A stretch of 6,534 nucleotides of DNA from Candidatus Daviesbacteria bacterium RIFCSPLOWO2_02_FULL_41_8 (GCA_001777455.1 MFDZ01000034.1:4783-11316), one strand, 5' to 3'. Positions 1 to 5,838 are shown, counted from the stretch's first letter. Notes: generated by a model not told the origin, from the letters alone. Numbers and translations: made by a program.

Positions 1-88
1 TCCCATCAAAATCGAGCATTATAATTTTTGCGGATTTTTCCTTTAGTTTTAGCGAAATAGCATCCAGATTATTCCATAAGTTCTTCAT
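1..88 (-). CDS. otsB: Trehalose-6-phosphate phosphatase, N-terminal fragment (HAD family)
   Basis: Only the first 29 codons are inside the window; the gene continues past the left edge. The peptide starts MKNLWNNLDAISLKLK and ends at IIMLDFDG. The next base (A) is consistent with Thr, completing the HAD motif I DxDGT, with D26 as presumed nucleophile and D28 as acid/base. A short helix before motif I is typical of trehalose-6-phosphate phosphatases. The ATG lies seven bases after the stop of the trehalose-6-phosphate synthase, and AGGGTGA upstream is a good ribosome binding site. The position right after the synthase is the main reason for calling it OtsB, which removes phosphate from trehalose-6-phosphate to give trehalose. 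Another HAD phosphatase cannot be excluded from so short a fragment. Confidence 0.75.
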   Translation of the reverse strand, partial: MKNLWNNLDAISLKLKEKSAKIIMLDFDG

Positions 89-95
89 GAAATCT

Positions 96-102
96 TCACC
101 CT
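96..102 (-). promoter_or_regulatory. Ribosome binding site of otsB overlapping the otsA stop
   Basis: Minus-strand AGGGTGA lies seven bases before the otsB ATG, and its TGA is the otsA stop codon. The arrangement fits translational coupling between synthase and phosphatase. Confidence 0.5.
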
Positions 103-2327
103 AATTTAACTATAGCTTTTAACAATTCTGCGGACCAACGGTAGATATTATAGTTTTTAATTACTTCCCTTAAATTTCGCATCCTTTTTGTCTGTTCGCT
201 AGGCTTCATCTCCAGCGATGTCTTTATCGCCTCTGCTGTTTGTTCTCCGTTATAGGGATTTACTAAAATAGCATCTTTGAGTTCCCGGGAAGCTCCTGTA
301 TATTGACTTAAAATTAATACTCCTTTTTCGTCGTCTCTGGCTGCTATGAATTCCTTGGCTACCAAGTTCATTCCGTCATGCAATGATGTTACCAGACAAA
401 TATTTGCCAGTTTGTAAAAGATTTGCACTTCTTCGTGACTATGATGCCTTTCCATCAACACAATAGGTTTAGATCCATGTGCTTTAAATACCGAATTGAT
501 ACGGTCAGCCTCCTGCCGGACTTCCTTAGCAAACTCCTGATATTTTTTCACTGTAGTCCTGCTCGGAGCGGCAATTTGGATAAATGTAAAATCACTTTGA
601 TAAAGAGGATATTTACTAAGAAAAATTTCTATCGCTTTAAAGCGCTCCAGAATTCCTTTTGTATAATCAAGCCTATCTACACCAATCCCTATATATTTTG
701 TATTAATCTTCAATTCCTTTAATATTTTCTCTCCTTCCATCTTAGAATTGGGATCATCTTTTGCAAGACCATTTGGAAAAGCAATACTTATGGGAAATGG
801 TTTGACAGAAGAAGTATGGTTATTCCTGGTCACCGTAAATTGCTCAAAATCTATTAATGATTCAAGTTCCCTGCCGACAGTCTCAATAAAGTTATTACAA
901 TGTAATTGCGTATGAAAACCGATCACATCAGAACCCAGTATGCCGTCTAAAAGCTCTCTTTTCCAAGGGCATATGCTAAAAGATTCCGGATTTGGCCAGG
1001 GAATATGCCAGAAAAGCCCCACAACTGCCCCGGGTCGCTCCGTCTTTATCATTCTCGGGACTAAAGCAAGATGAAAATCCTGGATTAAAATAATTGGACG
1101 TTCTTGATTCTTAATCTCCGCTAAAACAGCGTCTGCAAATTTTTGATTCACTTCCTTGTATTTCTCCCAATCCTCTTTTCTAAAAATCGGTCTTGTGTGA
1201 GATATATGACATAATGGCCATAACCCTTCGTTGCAGAAACCGTCATAATAACCTACCTCTTCTTCTTTAGTAAGCCAGACCCGCTTGAGTGTATACTTTG
1301 GTTCATCGGGGGGCACTTTGATTTTATCGTTTCGATTAACAATTAACTTATCCGCATCACCACTCCCATATGCTATCCATGTACCCCCGCAAGCTTGCAT
1401 AATAGGCTCAATGGCAGTGACCATACCGCTTGCAGGAAAGTAATAGCTTATTTTTCCTCCCTTTTTAGTATGTATATACGGTTCTCTATTTGAAACCATA
1501 AATATACTTCTCCCTTTTAAAATATCCAACATGAATTCCTTCAGTCTTTGTGCCGTCCAGGGAGAATCTAATTTTTCCAGCCTTAGTCTTGCTTCTTCGC
1601 TCGCCGTTGATCTTGCCTCCAAAAGACTTCTTTTGATACTGGAGACTTCCTTAATCAAAGGACGGAACAGTAGGGAATTTGTGATTTGGCCGGGGTCTTG
1701 CACCATATCTCCTGATCTTGCCATTCTTAACGTTTCAACCAAGCTTTTAATTGGTTGATAAATGATCCAACGAAGCAAAAGCAGTATTGCCAGTGATAAC
1801 AAAAATGCTTGAACAAGCAACCTTATTAAGTTATTTTTCCAGATTTCATTTATTCGGTCATCGATATAATTGGCATTTTGCACCACCATTAAGGCGCCTA
1901 CTACGCTTTGATCGTTGCGCAGCGGTACGGCTAAAAGATAGACTTTCCTCTCCCCAAAAGTCGAAAACCCCCCATTAGCTTTATCCGCATCCATTGCATT
2001 GGCAACTATCTCCGAAGCAGCTGAAGTTGCTTCAGGAATGGTTGCAGAAGCAGCAACAACATTACCTTTATTGTCATAGATGCCTACTCCCGCGAATCTT
2101 TCTTTGTCGGTAAATTTTTCAACCATGCTTTGTAGATAGACATCCGATTTATTGATAAAATTTGGTTCTACTGTTTCTTTTAAACTTTCGGCGAGAAGCG
2201 TAGAACGGTATTGCAGATCGCTTTTTAGTCTTTGATCTTCCCGGTTAACCTGACTGATTGTAAAGGCAGCTACTATCAGCGCAACAACCGTAATCACCAA
2301 AAGTAAGGCTACAATAATTTGTCTCAT
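96..2327 (-). CDS. otsA: Membrane-anchored sensor-HAMP trehalose-6-phosphate synthase (GT20)
   Basis: This 743-residue protein has a regulatory front end on a GT20 trehalose-6-phosphate synthase, which transfers glucose from UDP-glucose (or another NDP-glucose) to glucose-6-phosphate. Seen in order: a membrane segment (about 3-25); a probable extracytoplasmic sensor (about 27-165) with a Cache/PAS-like strand GVGIYDNKGNVVAAS; a second membrane segment (about 168-189); a HAMP domain (about 189-241, starting IYQPIKSLVETL); a short helical linker; and the catalytic domain from about 255. Catalytic motifs are intact: VSNREPY (R281), EGLWP (W370), QDFHL (D417), HIPWP (H441), DRLDYTKG (R552, K557) and DGMNLVAKEF (D651, E659). 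By alignment these match E. coli OtsA Arg9, Trp85, Asp130, His154, Arg262, Lys267, Asp361 and Glu369. The usual GG loop is replaced by ASGMVTAIEP. E. coli OtsA is about 470 residues, so the extra ~255 are the sensor part. The start ATG overlaps the recR stop (TAATG) behind a strong Shine-Dalgarno. The domain calls are good; the signal sensed is unknown. Confidence 0.92.
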   Translation of the reverse strand: MRQIIVALLLVITVVALIVAAFTISQVNREDQRLKSDLQYRSTLLAESLKETVEPNFINKSDVYLQSMVEKFTDKERFAGVGIYDNKGNVVAASATIPEATSAASEIVANAMDADKANGGFSTFGERKVYLLAVPLRNDQSVVGALMVVQNANYIDDRINEIWKNNLIRLLVQAFLLSLAILLLLRWIIYQPIKSLVETLRMARSGDMVQDPGQITNSLLFRPLIKEVSSIKRSLLEARSTASEEARLRLEKLDSPWTAQRLKEFMLDILKGRSIFMVSNREPYIHTKKGGKISYYFPASGMVTAIEPIMQACGGTWIAYGSGDADKLIVNRNDKIKVPPDEPKYTLKRVWLTKEEEVGYYDGFCNEGLWPLCHISHTRPIFRKEDWEKYKEVNQKFADAVLAEIKNQERPIILIQDFHLALVPRMIKTERPGAVVGLFWHIPWPNPESFSICPWKRELLDGILGSDVIGFHTQLHCNNFIETVGRELESLIDFEQFTVTRNNHTSSVKPFPISIAFPNGLAKDDPNSKMEGEKILKELKINTKYIGIGVDRLDYTKGILERFKAIEIFLSKYPLYQSDFTFIQIAAPSRTTVKKYQEFAKEVRQEADRINSVFKAHGSKPIVLMERHHSHEEVQIFYKLANICLVTSLHDGMNLVAKEFIAARDDEKGVLILSQYTGASRELKDAILVNPYNGEQTAEAIKTSLEMKPSEQTKRMRNLREVIKNYNIYRWSAELLKAIVKLG

Positions 2328-2923
2328 TAATATTCTTTCCTTCCTTCCAGCGCCCGGGACAGCGTTGTCTCGTCCGCATATTCCAAGTCCGATCCGACCG
2401 GCAAACCTCTGGCAATCCTGGTCACCTTTACCCCTAAAGGAGAGATCAATCTTTGAATATACATGGCAGTTGCTTCCCCTTCCATAGTCGGATTGGTTGC
2501 CAAAATAATTTCTTTTACACTGCCGTCTTTTAATCTCGGCAGAAGTTCTTTGATGTGAATTTCGGAAGGGCCGATATTTTCTAGCGGCGAAATTACTCCG
2601 TGCAAAACATGATACAACCCTTTAAAGTTGGCTTTCTCCAAAGCCAATACATCCAGCGGATTTTCTACTACCGCAATTACTTCTTTTTCGCGGTCTTGGG
2701 CAGAGCAAATCTGGCAGGGATTTTCCTCACCGATGTTAAAACAGACTGAACAGATTTTAGTTTTCTCCCTCATCCCCACAGCCGCCTCAGCCAAAGCTTT
2801 GGCCTCTTCAACCGGAGCATGCAGAAGATAATAAGTTAACCTCTGGGCTGTTTTCGGTCCGATACCGGGCAGTCTTTCAAAAGCTTCTATTAAACTTTGC
2901 ACTGACTTGGGGACTGTAGCCAT
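2327..2923 (-). CDS. recR: Recombination mediator protein RecR
   Basis: A 198-residue protein of normal RecR length. RecR works with RecO (and RecF) to load RecA on gapped DNA. Visible in order: a helix-hairpin-helix (RLPGIGPKTAQRL, 18-30); a four-cysteine zinc site (C58, C61, C70, C73); a Toprim domain (about 80-175) with VVEN near E87 and the acidic ATNPTMEGEATAMYI segment; and the conserved C-terminal tail ARGLPVGSDLEYADETTL with ALEGR. All hallmark residues look intact. The stop codon shares its last A with the otsA start. Upstream there is no clear Shine-Dalgarno; a weak -10-like TAAAAT ends nine bases before the ATG (minus strand, 2938-2933), so a very short leader is possible. RecR normally follows dnaX-ybaB directly; here a GIY-YIG unit separates it from ybaB. 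Confidence 0.97.
   Translation of the reverse strand: MATVPKSVQSLIEAFERLPGIGPKTAQRLTYYLLHAPVEEAKALAEAAVGMREKTKICSVCFNIGEENPCQICSAQDREKEVIAVVENPLDVLALEKANFKGLYHVLHGVISPLENIGPSEIHIKELLPRLKDGSVKEIILATNPTMEGEATAMYIQRLISPLGVKVTRIARGLPVGSDLEYADETTLSRALEGRKEY
2335..2344 (-). promoter_or_regulatory. Strong ribosome binding site of otsA inside the recR 3' end
   Basis: Minus-strand GGAAGGAAAG lies seven bases before the otsA ATG, within the last codons of recR. It supports the chosen start and is the strongest Shine-Dalgarno in the window, suggesting otsA is translated independently as well as by coupling to recR. Confidence 0.6.
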
Positions 2924-2980
2924 TTCGAGTGAATTTTAACATTTTCTACCCCTGTCATTCCAGACTTGATCTGGAATCTA

Positions 2981-2986
2981 TATAAT
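2981..2986 (+). promoter_or_regulatory. Perfect -10 box (TATAAT) inside the left repeat arm
   Basis: TATAAT lies six bases before the GIY-YIG ATG and partly within the inner repeat segment ATCTATATAA. No convincing -35 is seen at 16-18 bases upstream. If it is used, transcription would start at or next to the ATG, giving a leaderless mRNA, which agrees with the lack of a Shine-Dalgarno. The AT-rich context makes a chance match possible. Confidence 0.35.
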
Positions 2987-2992
2987 AATTGT

Positions 2993-3283
2993 ATGTACTA
3001 CGTCTACATCATGGCTAGTAGAAAGAATGGGACTCTCTACACAGGAGTTACTTCTGACTTGATTAAAAGAATACACCAACACAAATCCGAAGCAATTGAT
3101 GGTTTTACCAAAAAATATAATGTGCATTTACTTGTCTATTTTGAGCAGACTGAAGATATCAACTCGGCAATTATAAGAGAAAAGAGGATCAAAACCTGGA
3201 AAAGACAATGGAAGATAGAATTAATAGAAAAAGACAATCCTAATTGGAAAGATTTATATAGATCCCTGCTTTCGCAGGGATGA
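2993..3283 (+). CDS. Small GIY-YIG endonuclease-like protein
   Basis: A 96-residue stand-alone GIY-YIG (URI-type) domain of the small COG2827-like kind. Visible: MYYVYIMAS for the GIY strand; LYTGVTSDLIKRIHQHK with Y16-T17-G18 for YIG, R27 as the usual catalytic Arg and H30 nearby; and AIIREKRIKTWKRQWKIELI with E63 as the metal-binding Glu. The family-typical NPNWKDLY follows. The ATG at 2993 is preferred over the in-frame TTG at 2966, because the family begins at this Met-Tyr-Tyr and the earlier start lies inside the left repeat hairpin. Residues 88-96 (LYRSLLSQG) and the stop are encoded by the right repeat arm. It is the only plus-strand gene and is convergent with ybaB, with 9 bases between stops. 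Fold confidence is high; the biological substrate is unknown, and a link to its own repeats is a hypothesis. Confidence 0.88.
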   Translation: MYYVYIMASRKNGTLYTGVTSDLIKRIHQHKSEAIDGFTKKYNVHLLVYFEQTEDINSAIIREKRIKTWKRQWKIELIEKDNPNWKDLYRSLLSQG

Positions 3284-3295
3284 CGCTTTGCGTCA
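3281..3295. repeat. Small perfect hairpin joining the stops of two convergent genes
   Basis: TGACGC, loop TTT, then GCGTCA form a 6-bp perfect stem. The left arm's TGA is the stop of the plus-strand GIY-YIG gene; the right arm's TCA is the ybaB stop on the minus strand. It overlaps the outer end (ATGAC) of the right repeat arm. No U-tract follows in either direction, so a canonical intrinsic terminator is not supported, although two hairpins back to back could still hinder convergent transcription. Confidence 0.5.
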
Positions 3296-3571
3296 CATCC
3301 CCGGGATGCCCATGCCGCCCATTAGACCCTTCATTTCATCCGCCGCCACTTTTTGGGATTGCTTTAAGGCCTCATTAACAGCTTCTGCAACTTTATCCAA
3401 ATTATTATCCCCGGAAATAGAAACTACTTTTTGATCAGCAGTCATCACCACCATTACACCCTTGTGCTCCACAGTGATTTTAATACCGACCAAGCGCTTC
3501 TGCACTTCCATGGCCTGGTCTCTCATTTTCTTGAGATCACCCAGTTGTTTTAAATTGTCCATCAATCCCAT
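3293..3571 (-). CDS. ybaB: YbaB/EbfC family nucleoid-associated protein
   Basis: A 92-residue protein, slightly shorter than E. coli YbaB (109). The family forms dimers that bind DNA and help compact the nucleoid. Visible: an N-terminal helix rich in charged residues and Met (MDNLKQLGDLKKMRDQAMEVQKRL as a continuous helix, 4-27), a central beta region (ITVEHKGVMVVMTADQKVVSISGD), a C-terminal helix (LDKVAEAVNEALKQSQKVAADEMK) and the typical Gly/Met-rich tail GLMGGMGIPGM. An alternative start is Met4. No Shine-Dalgarno precedes the ATG, but a TATAAT lies nine bases upstream. Its normal partners dnaX and recR are both in this window but not adjacent: folD, glyA and repeat pair B lie on one side, and the GIY-YIG unit on the other. 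Confidence 0.92.
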   Translation of the reverse strand: MGLMDNLKQLGDLKKMRDQAMEVQKRLVGIKITVEHKGVMVVMTADQKVVSISGDNNLDKVAEAVNEALKQSQKVAADEMKGLMGGMGIPGM

Positions 3572-3580
3572 ATGGTTGGT

Positions 3581-3586
3581 ATTATA
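3581..3586 (-). promoter_or_regulatory. -10-like box (TATAAT) upstream of ybaB
   Basis: Minus-strand TATAAT lies nine bases before the ybaB ATG and nine bases outside repeat pair B. No good -35 is seen at the usual spacing, since the repeat hairpin occupies that place. If used, the mRNA would have a leader of only a few bases. This would give ybaB its own promoter despite the insertion between it and folD. Confidence 0.35.
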
Positions 3587-3594
3587 TACTACTT

Positions 3595-3672
3595 GTCATT
3601 CCTGCGAAAGCAGGAATCCAATTAACCATAAGCGCTTGTATTTAATTGGATCCCGACATCCGTCGGGATGAC
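3595..3672. repeat. Gene-less inverted palindrome pair (repeat pair B)
   Basis: A 78-base unit symmetrical about position 3633.5. The left arm is GTCAT plus stem ATTCCTGC (3598-3605), GAAA tetraloop and GCAGGAAT (3610-3617). The right arm is stem ATCCCGAC (3650-3657), loop ATCC and GTCGGGAT (3662-3669), ending ATGAC. The inner segments ATCCAATTAA (3616-3625) and TTAATTGGAT (3642-3651) are perfect inverted copies, and AAGCGCTT sits exactly at the centre. It has the same architecture as pair A without the gene, so it may be a non-autonomous form. It spans the 3' end of folD and part of the folD-ybaB gap. No target duplication is seen. Neither hairpin is followed by a U-tract. Confidence 0.8.
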
Positions 3673-4499
3673 GCAGAAGCTGACTCAATCACATTCTCTA
3701 AAAGCGATACAATTGTTAACGGCCCGATGCCCCCAACAGTAGGACAATATAATTTGGCAATTTTACTGACCTCTTCTTCATTGATATCTCCGTAAATTTT
3801 AGATTTTCCCTCAATAACCTCCCTGCCTACACCGACTCCAATGACATAAGACCCTTTTTTAATATTTGAGCCGTTGACAATGTTTTTTACCCCTGTTGCA
3901 GAAATAACTATGTCCCCGCTTTTAATTTTTGTATTTGGATCCTCCGTATCACGGGCAACCACTACCGCTTCAAATCCATGATGGTTCAGTAGTTCTACTA
4001 TCGGTCCCCCGGCAGTTTTACCCCTTCCCAAAACAACAATCTTCTTACCCTTCAAAAAATCTTTCGTCTGCGTAAATCCTTCCAGATACGCAAAAGCCGT
4101 CAGCATTTCCCAAACGGCCAAAGCCGTAGCTTTTTCATATGGAGACTGCTCACTAAACCCGTCCACATCTTTTTGAGGATCAACTTTTCCGATCAATTCA
4201 TCAAAATTCCAACTTTTAAATATCGGATATTGAATAATCATCCCGTGAACATTTTTATCATTATTCAGTTCTTTTATGGTTTGCACACATTCATTAAACT
4301 GGTTTTCGGAAAATTCAAAAAAACTAACTTTCACTCCCAGCTCGTTAGCCCGTTTAATTTTAAAATTAACATAAATCCGGGAAGCCGGATCTTCACCTGC
4401 CAAAATTATGGCAAAAACAGGTTGAACTTTTAACGCTTTTACCTTTTCATGGAGTTTTTTTGCAATCGCATCTGCAACTACCTTTCCGGAAACTTTCAT
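3642..4499 (-). CDS. folD: FolD, methylenetetrahydrofolate dehydrogenase/cyclohydrolase (divergent)
   Basis: A 285-residue bifunctional cytosolic enzyme that oxidises 5,10-methylene-THF and hydrolyses the product to 10-formyl-THF. Visible: the substrate-site pair Y43 and K47 (IYVNFKIK, equivalent to the YxxxK of other FolD); IIQYP; DPQKDVDGF (108-115); a Rossmann dinucleotide loop VVLGRGKTAGGP (155-166); GDIVISATG; GVGVG; GDI; and CPTVGGIGPLT (252-262), which corresponds to the usual TPVPGGVGP(M/V)T. The usual P(C/A)TPxG stretch after DVDGF is absent (EKATALAVWEML is found), so this is a divergent form. Residues 277-285 (SSRRMSGSN) and the stop codon are encoded by repeat pair B, so the native tail appears replaced. 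The start is one base after the glyA stop (TAACATG), which points to co-translation with glyA, whose product methylene-THF is its substrate. Confidence 0.93.
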   Translation of the reverse strand: MKVSGKVVADAIAKKLHEKVKALKVQPVFAIILAGEDPASRIYVNFKIKRANELGVKVSFFEFSENQFNECVQTIKELNNDKNVHGMIIQYPIFKSWNFDELIGKVDPQKDVDGFSEQSPYEKATALAVWEMLTAFAYLEGFTQTKDFLKGKKIVVLGRGKTAGGPIVELLNHHGFEAVVVARDTEDPNTKIKSGDIVISATGVKNIVNGSNIKKGSYVIGVGVGREVIEGKSKIYGDINEEEVSKIAKLYCPTVGGIGPLTIVSLLENVIESASASSRRMSGSN

Positions 4500-4500
4500 G

Positions 4501-5838
4501 TTATTTTATCCCCGGTACCGGAAATTTAGAACAAAAATTTTCTATCTCTTTTGAGATCTTTATAAGAGTTTTGTTCTTTGCAGTTTTAATTTTAAACTCT
4601 TTTAAGTACTCATTCCTGCCCTCTTTATCCATCGGCATCCGGTAATCCTCAATCTCACCCACTGCCGATCTCGCCCACTTTGCTATTCTCTTCATATGAG
4701 CTTCTTTCATGCCGCGGGTTGTCAGAGCAGGCGAACCAATCCTGAGCCCGCTCGGAAAATAAGGAGAAGAAGGTTCTTGTGGGATAGTTTGTTTGTTTAC
4801 TGTAATACCGGCGACTCCCAGTGCATATTCCACAAAATATCCTCCCCCGGGACCAAAGATTGGTGTCAGATCTATTAAGCTTAAGTGATTTTCTGATCCA
4901 TTCCCCACTAATTTGAAACCGTTTTCTTTTAACGCTTCTGCCAAAGCATAAGAATTATTTACCACTTGTTGGCCATAACGTTTAAACGACGGCCGCAGTG
5001 CCTCTCCCAGCGCAACAGCAATTGCTCCTGTTTGATGATCGTGCGGACCTCCCTGCATCCCGGGGAATAAAGCTATATCAATTTTATTCCCTAATTCCGG
5101 ATCTTTATCCAATCCCTTTTGAGTTACCATGATTATTCCTCCCCTTGGGCCCCGGAGGGTTTTGTGCGTAGTTGATGTAATGATGTGGGCATATTTTGCA
5201 GGAGAAGGATGCACTCCCGCAACAATGAGCCCTGCCACGTGAGCAATGTCTGCCGCAAAATATGCGCCGACCGAATCTGCAATCTCCGCATACTCTTTAT
5301 ATTCATATTTAAAAGGATAACAGGTTGCCCCTGCCCAAATTAATTTTGGTTTGTGTTTTTTGGCCAACTGTCGAACTTCATCCATATCTACCCGTCCGTC
5401 CGCTTTTACATGATACGGAACTGATTTGTAAAATTGAGAGGTAATTGAGCTTTTCCAACCATGAGTCAGATGACCACCGTCAGTCAGGTTAAGACCCATA
5501 ATGGTGTCGCCCGGCTCGCAGACGCCCACATAAACTGCAAAGTTGGCCGGGGAACCGGAATATGGCTGGACATTGGCGTGCGGAACACCGAAAAGTTTTT
5601 TAGCTCTTTCTTGTGCCAATGATTCTACCTGATCAATAAACTCGTTCCCGCCGTAGTAGCGTTTCCGCGGATAACCTTCCGAATATTTATTCGTCAGAAC
5701 GGAACCCATGACCGTCATTACCGCTTCAGAAGTGTAATTTTCGGAGGGGATCATTTCCAGTCCGTACTTTTGGCGTTTTTCTTCTTTTTTTACAAGTTGG
5801 TAAATTTGCGGATCGGTAGTTTTAAGGGCTTTCATCAT
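4501..5838 (-). CDS. glyA: Serine hydroxymethyltransferase
   Basis: A 445-residue PLP enzyme of near-normal length (E. coli 417). It converts serine and THF to glycine and 5,10-methylene-THF, the substrate of the adjacent FolD. Motifs: IPSENYTS; YSEGYPRKRYYGG (52-64); NVQPYSGSPAN (89-99); LTDGGHLTHG with H123 and H126; DIAHVAGLI with D197 and H200 for the PLP ring; TSTTHKTLRGPRGG with K226 as the Schiff-base lysine; FPGMQGGPHDHQT; and SGLRIGSPALTTRG with R366 for the substrate carboxylate. The C-terminal extension (about 415-445) is Lys-rich. The start may be either of the first two Met codons. The 75-base gap to dnaX holds a plausible promoter, so glyA-folD may form its own transcript. Confidence 0.97.
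   Translation of the reverse strand: MMKALKTTDPQIYQLVKKEEKRQKYGLEMIPSENYTSEAVMTVMGSVLTNKYSEGYPRKRYYGGNEFIDQVESLAQERAKKLFGVPHANVQPYSGSPANFAVYVGVCEPGDTIMGLNLTDGGHLTHGWKSSITSQFYKSVPYHVKADGRVDMDEVRQLAKKHKPKLIWAGATCYPFKYEYKEYAEIADSVGAYFAADIAHVAGLIVAGVHPSPAKYAHIITSTTHKTLRGPRGGIIMVTQKGLDKDPELGNKIDIALFPGMQGGPHDHQTGAIAVALGEALRPSFKRYGQQVVNNSYALAEALKENGFKLVGNGSENHLSLIDLTPIFGPGGGYFVEYALGVAGITVNKQTIPQEPSSPYFPSGLRIGSPALTTRGMKEAHMKRIAKWARSAVGEIEDYRMPMDKEGRNEYLKEFKIKTAKNKTLIKISKEIENFCSKFPVPGIK

Larger units (their letters stand above)
2954..3284. mobile_element. Palindrome-flanked GIY-YIG unit (repeat pair A)
   Basis: A 331-base unit with inverted ends, each itself a hairpin. The left arm starts GTCAT, with stem ATTCCAGA (2957-2964), loop CTTGA and stem TCTGGAAT (2970-2977). 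The right arm, on the plus strand, has stem ATCCCTGC (3262-3269), loop TTTC and stem GCAGGGAT (3274-3281), then ends ATGAC at 3284. The inner 10 bases also match as an inverted repeat: ATCTATATAA (2976-2985) and TTATATAGAT (3254-3263). The only gene inside encodes a small GIY-YIG nuclease, opposite in direction to all neighbours and set between ybaB and recR, which are usually adjacent. No target-site duplication is evident. The structure is directly visible; that it moves, or that the nuclease acts on the repeats, is inference by analogy with RAYT/REP elements. Confidence 0.6.

Noticed and set aside
423..722. Plus-strand open frames within the synthase gene and similar ones in recR, folD and glyA
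   Set aside because: Antisense shadows of clearly coding genes, without ribosome sites or recognisable protein features.
2966..2992. Upstream TTG start adding nine residues to the GIY-YIG protein
   Set aside because: It lies inside the left repeat hairpin, has no ribosome site, and the family begins at the ATG at 2993 (MYYVYI).
3281..3283. UGA read as glycine (as in some Patescibacteria)
   Set aside because: TGA ends otsA, ybaB and the GIY-YIG gene at the expected family lengths, so the standard meaning fits.
3262..3284. Repeat hairpins as intrinsic terminators
   Set aside because: None is followed by a U-tract on either strand, and similar pairs lie inside coding sequence (dnaX), so termination is not their general role.
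2944..3294. Target-site duplication around the GIY-YIG unit
   Set aside because: The bases next to the outer GTCAT ends differ on the two sides; the same is true for pair B, so a classical transposase mechanism is not supported.
2954..3672. CRISPR-like array
   Set aside because: Arms are in inverted pairs, not direct repeats with regular spacers, and no cas genes are present.
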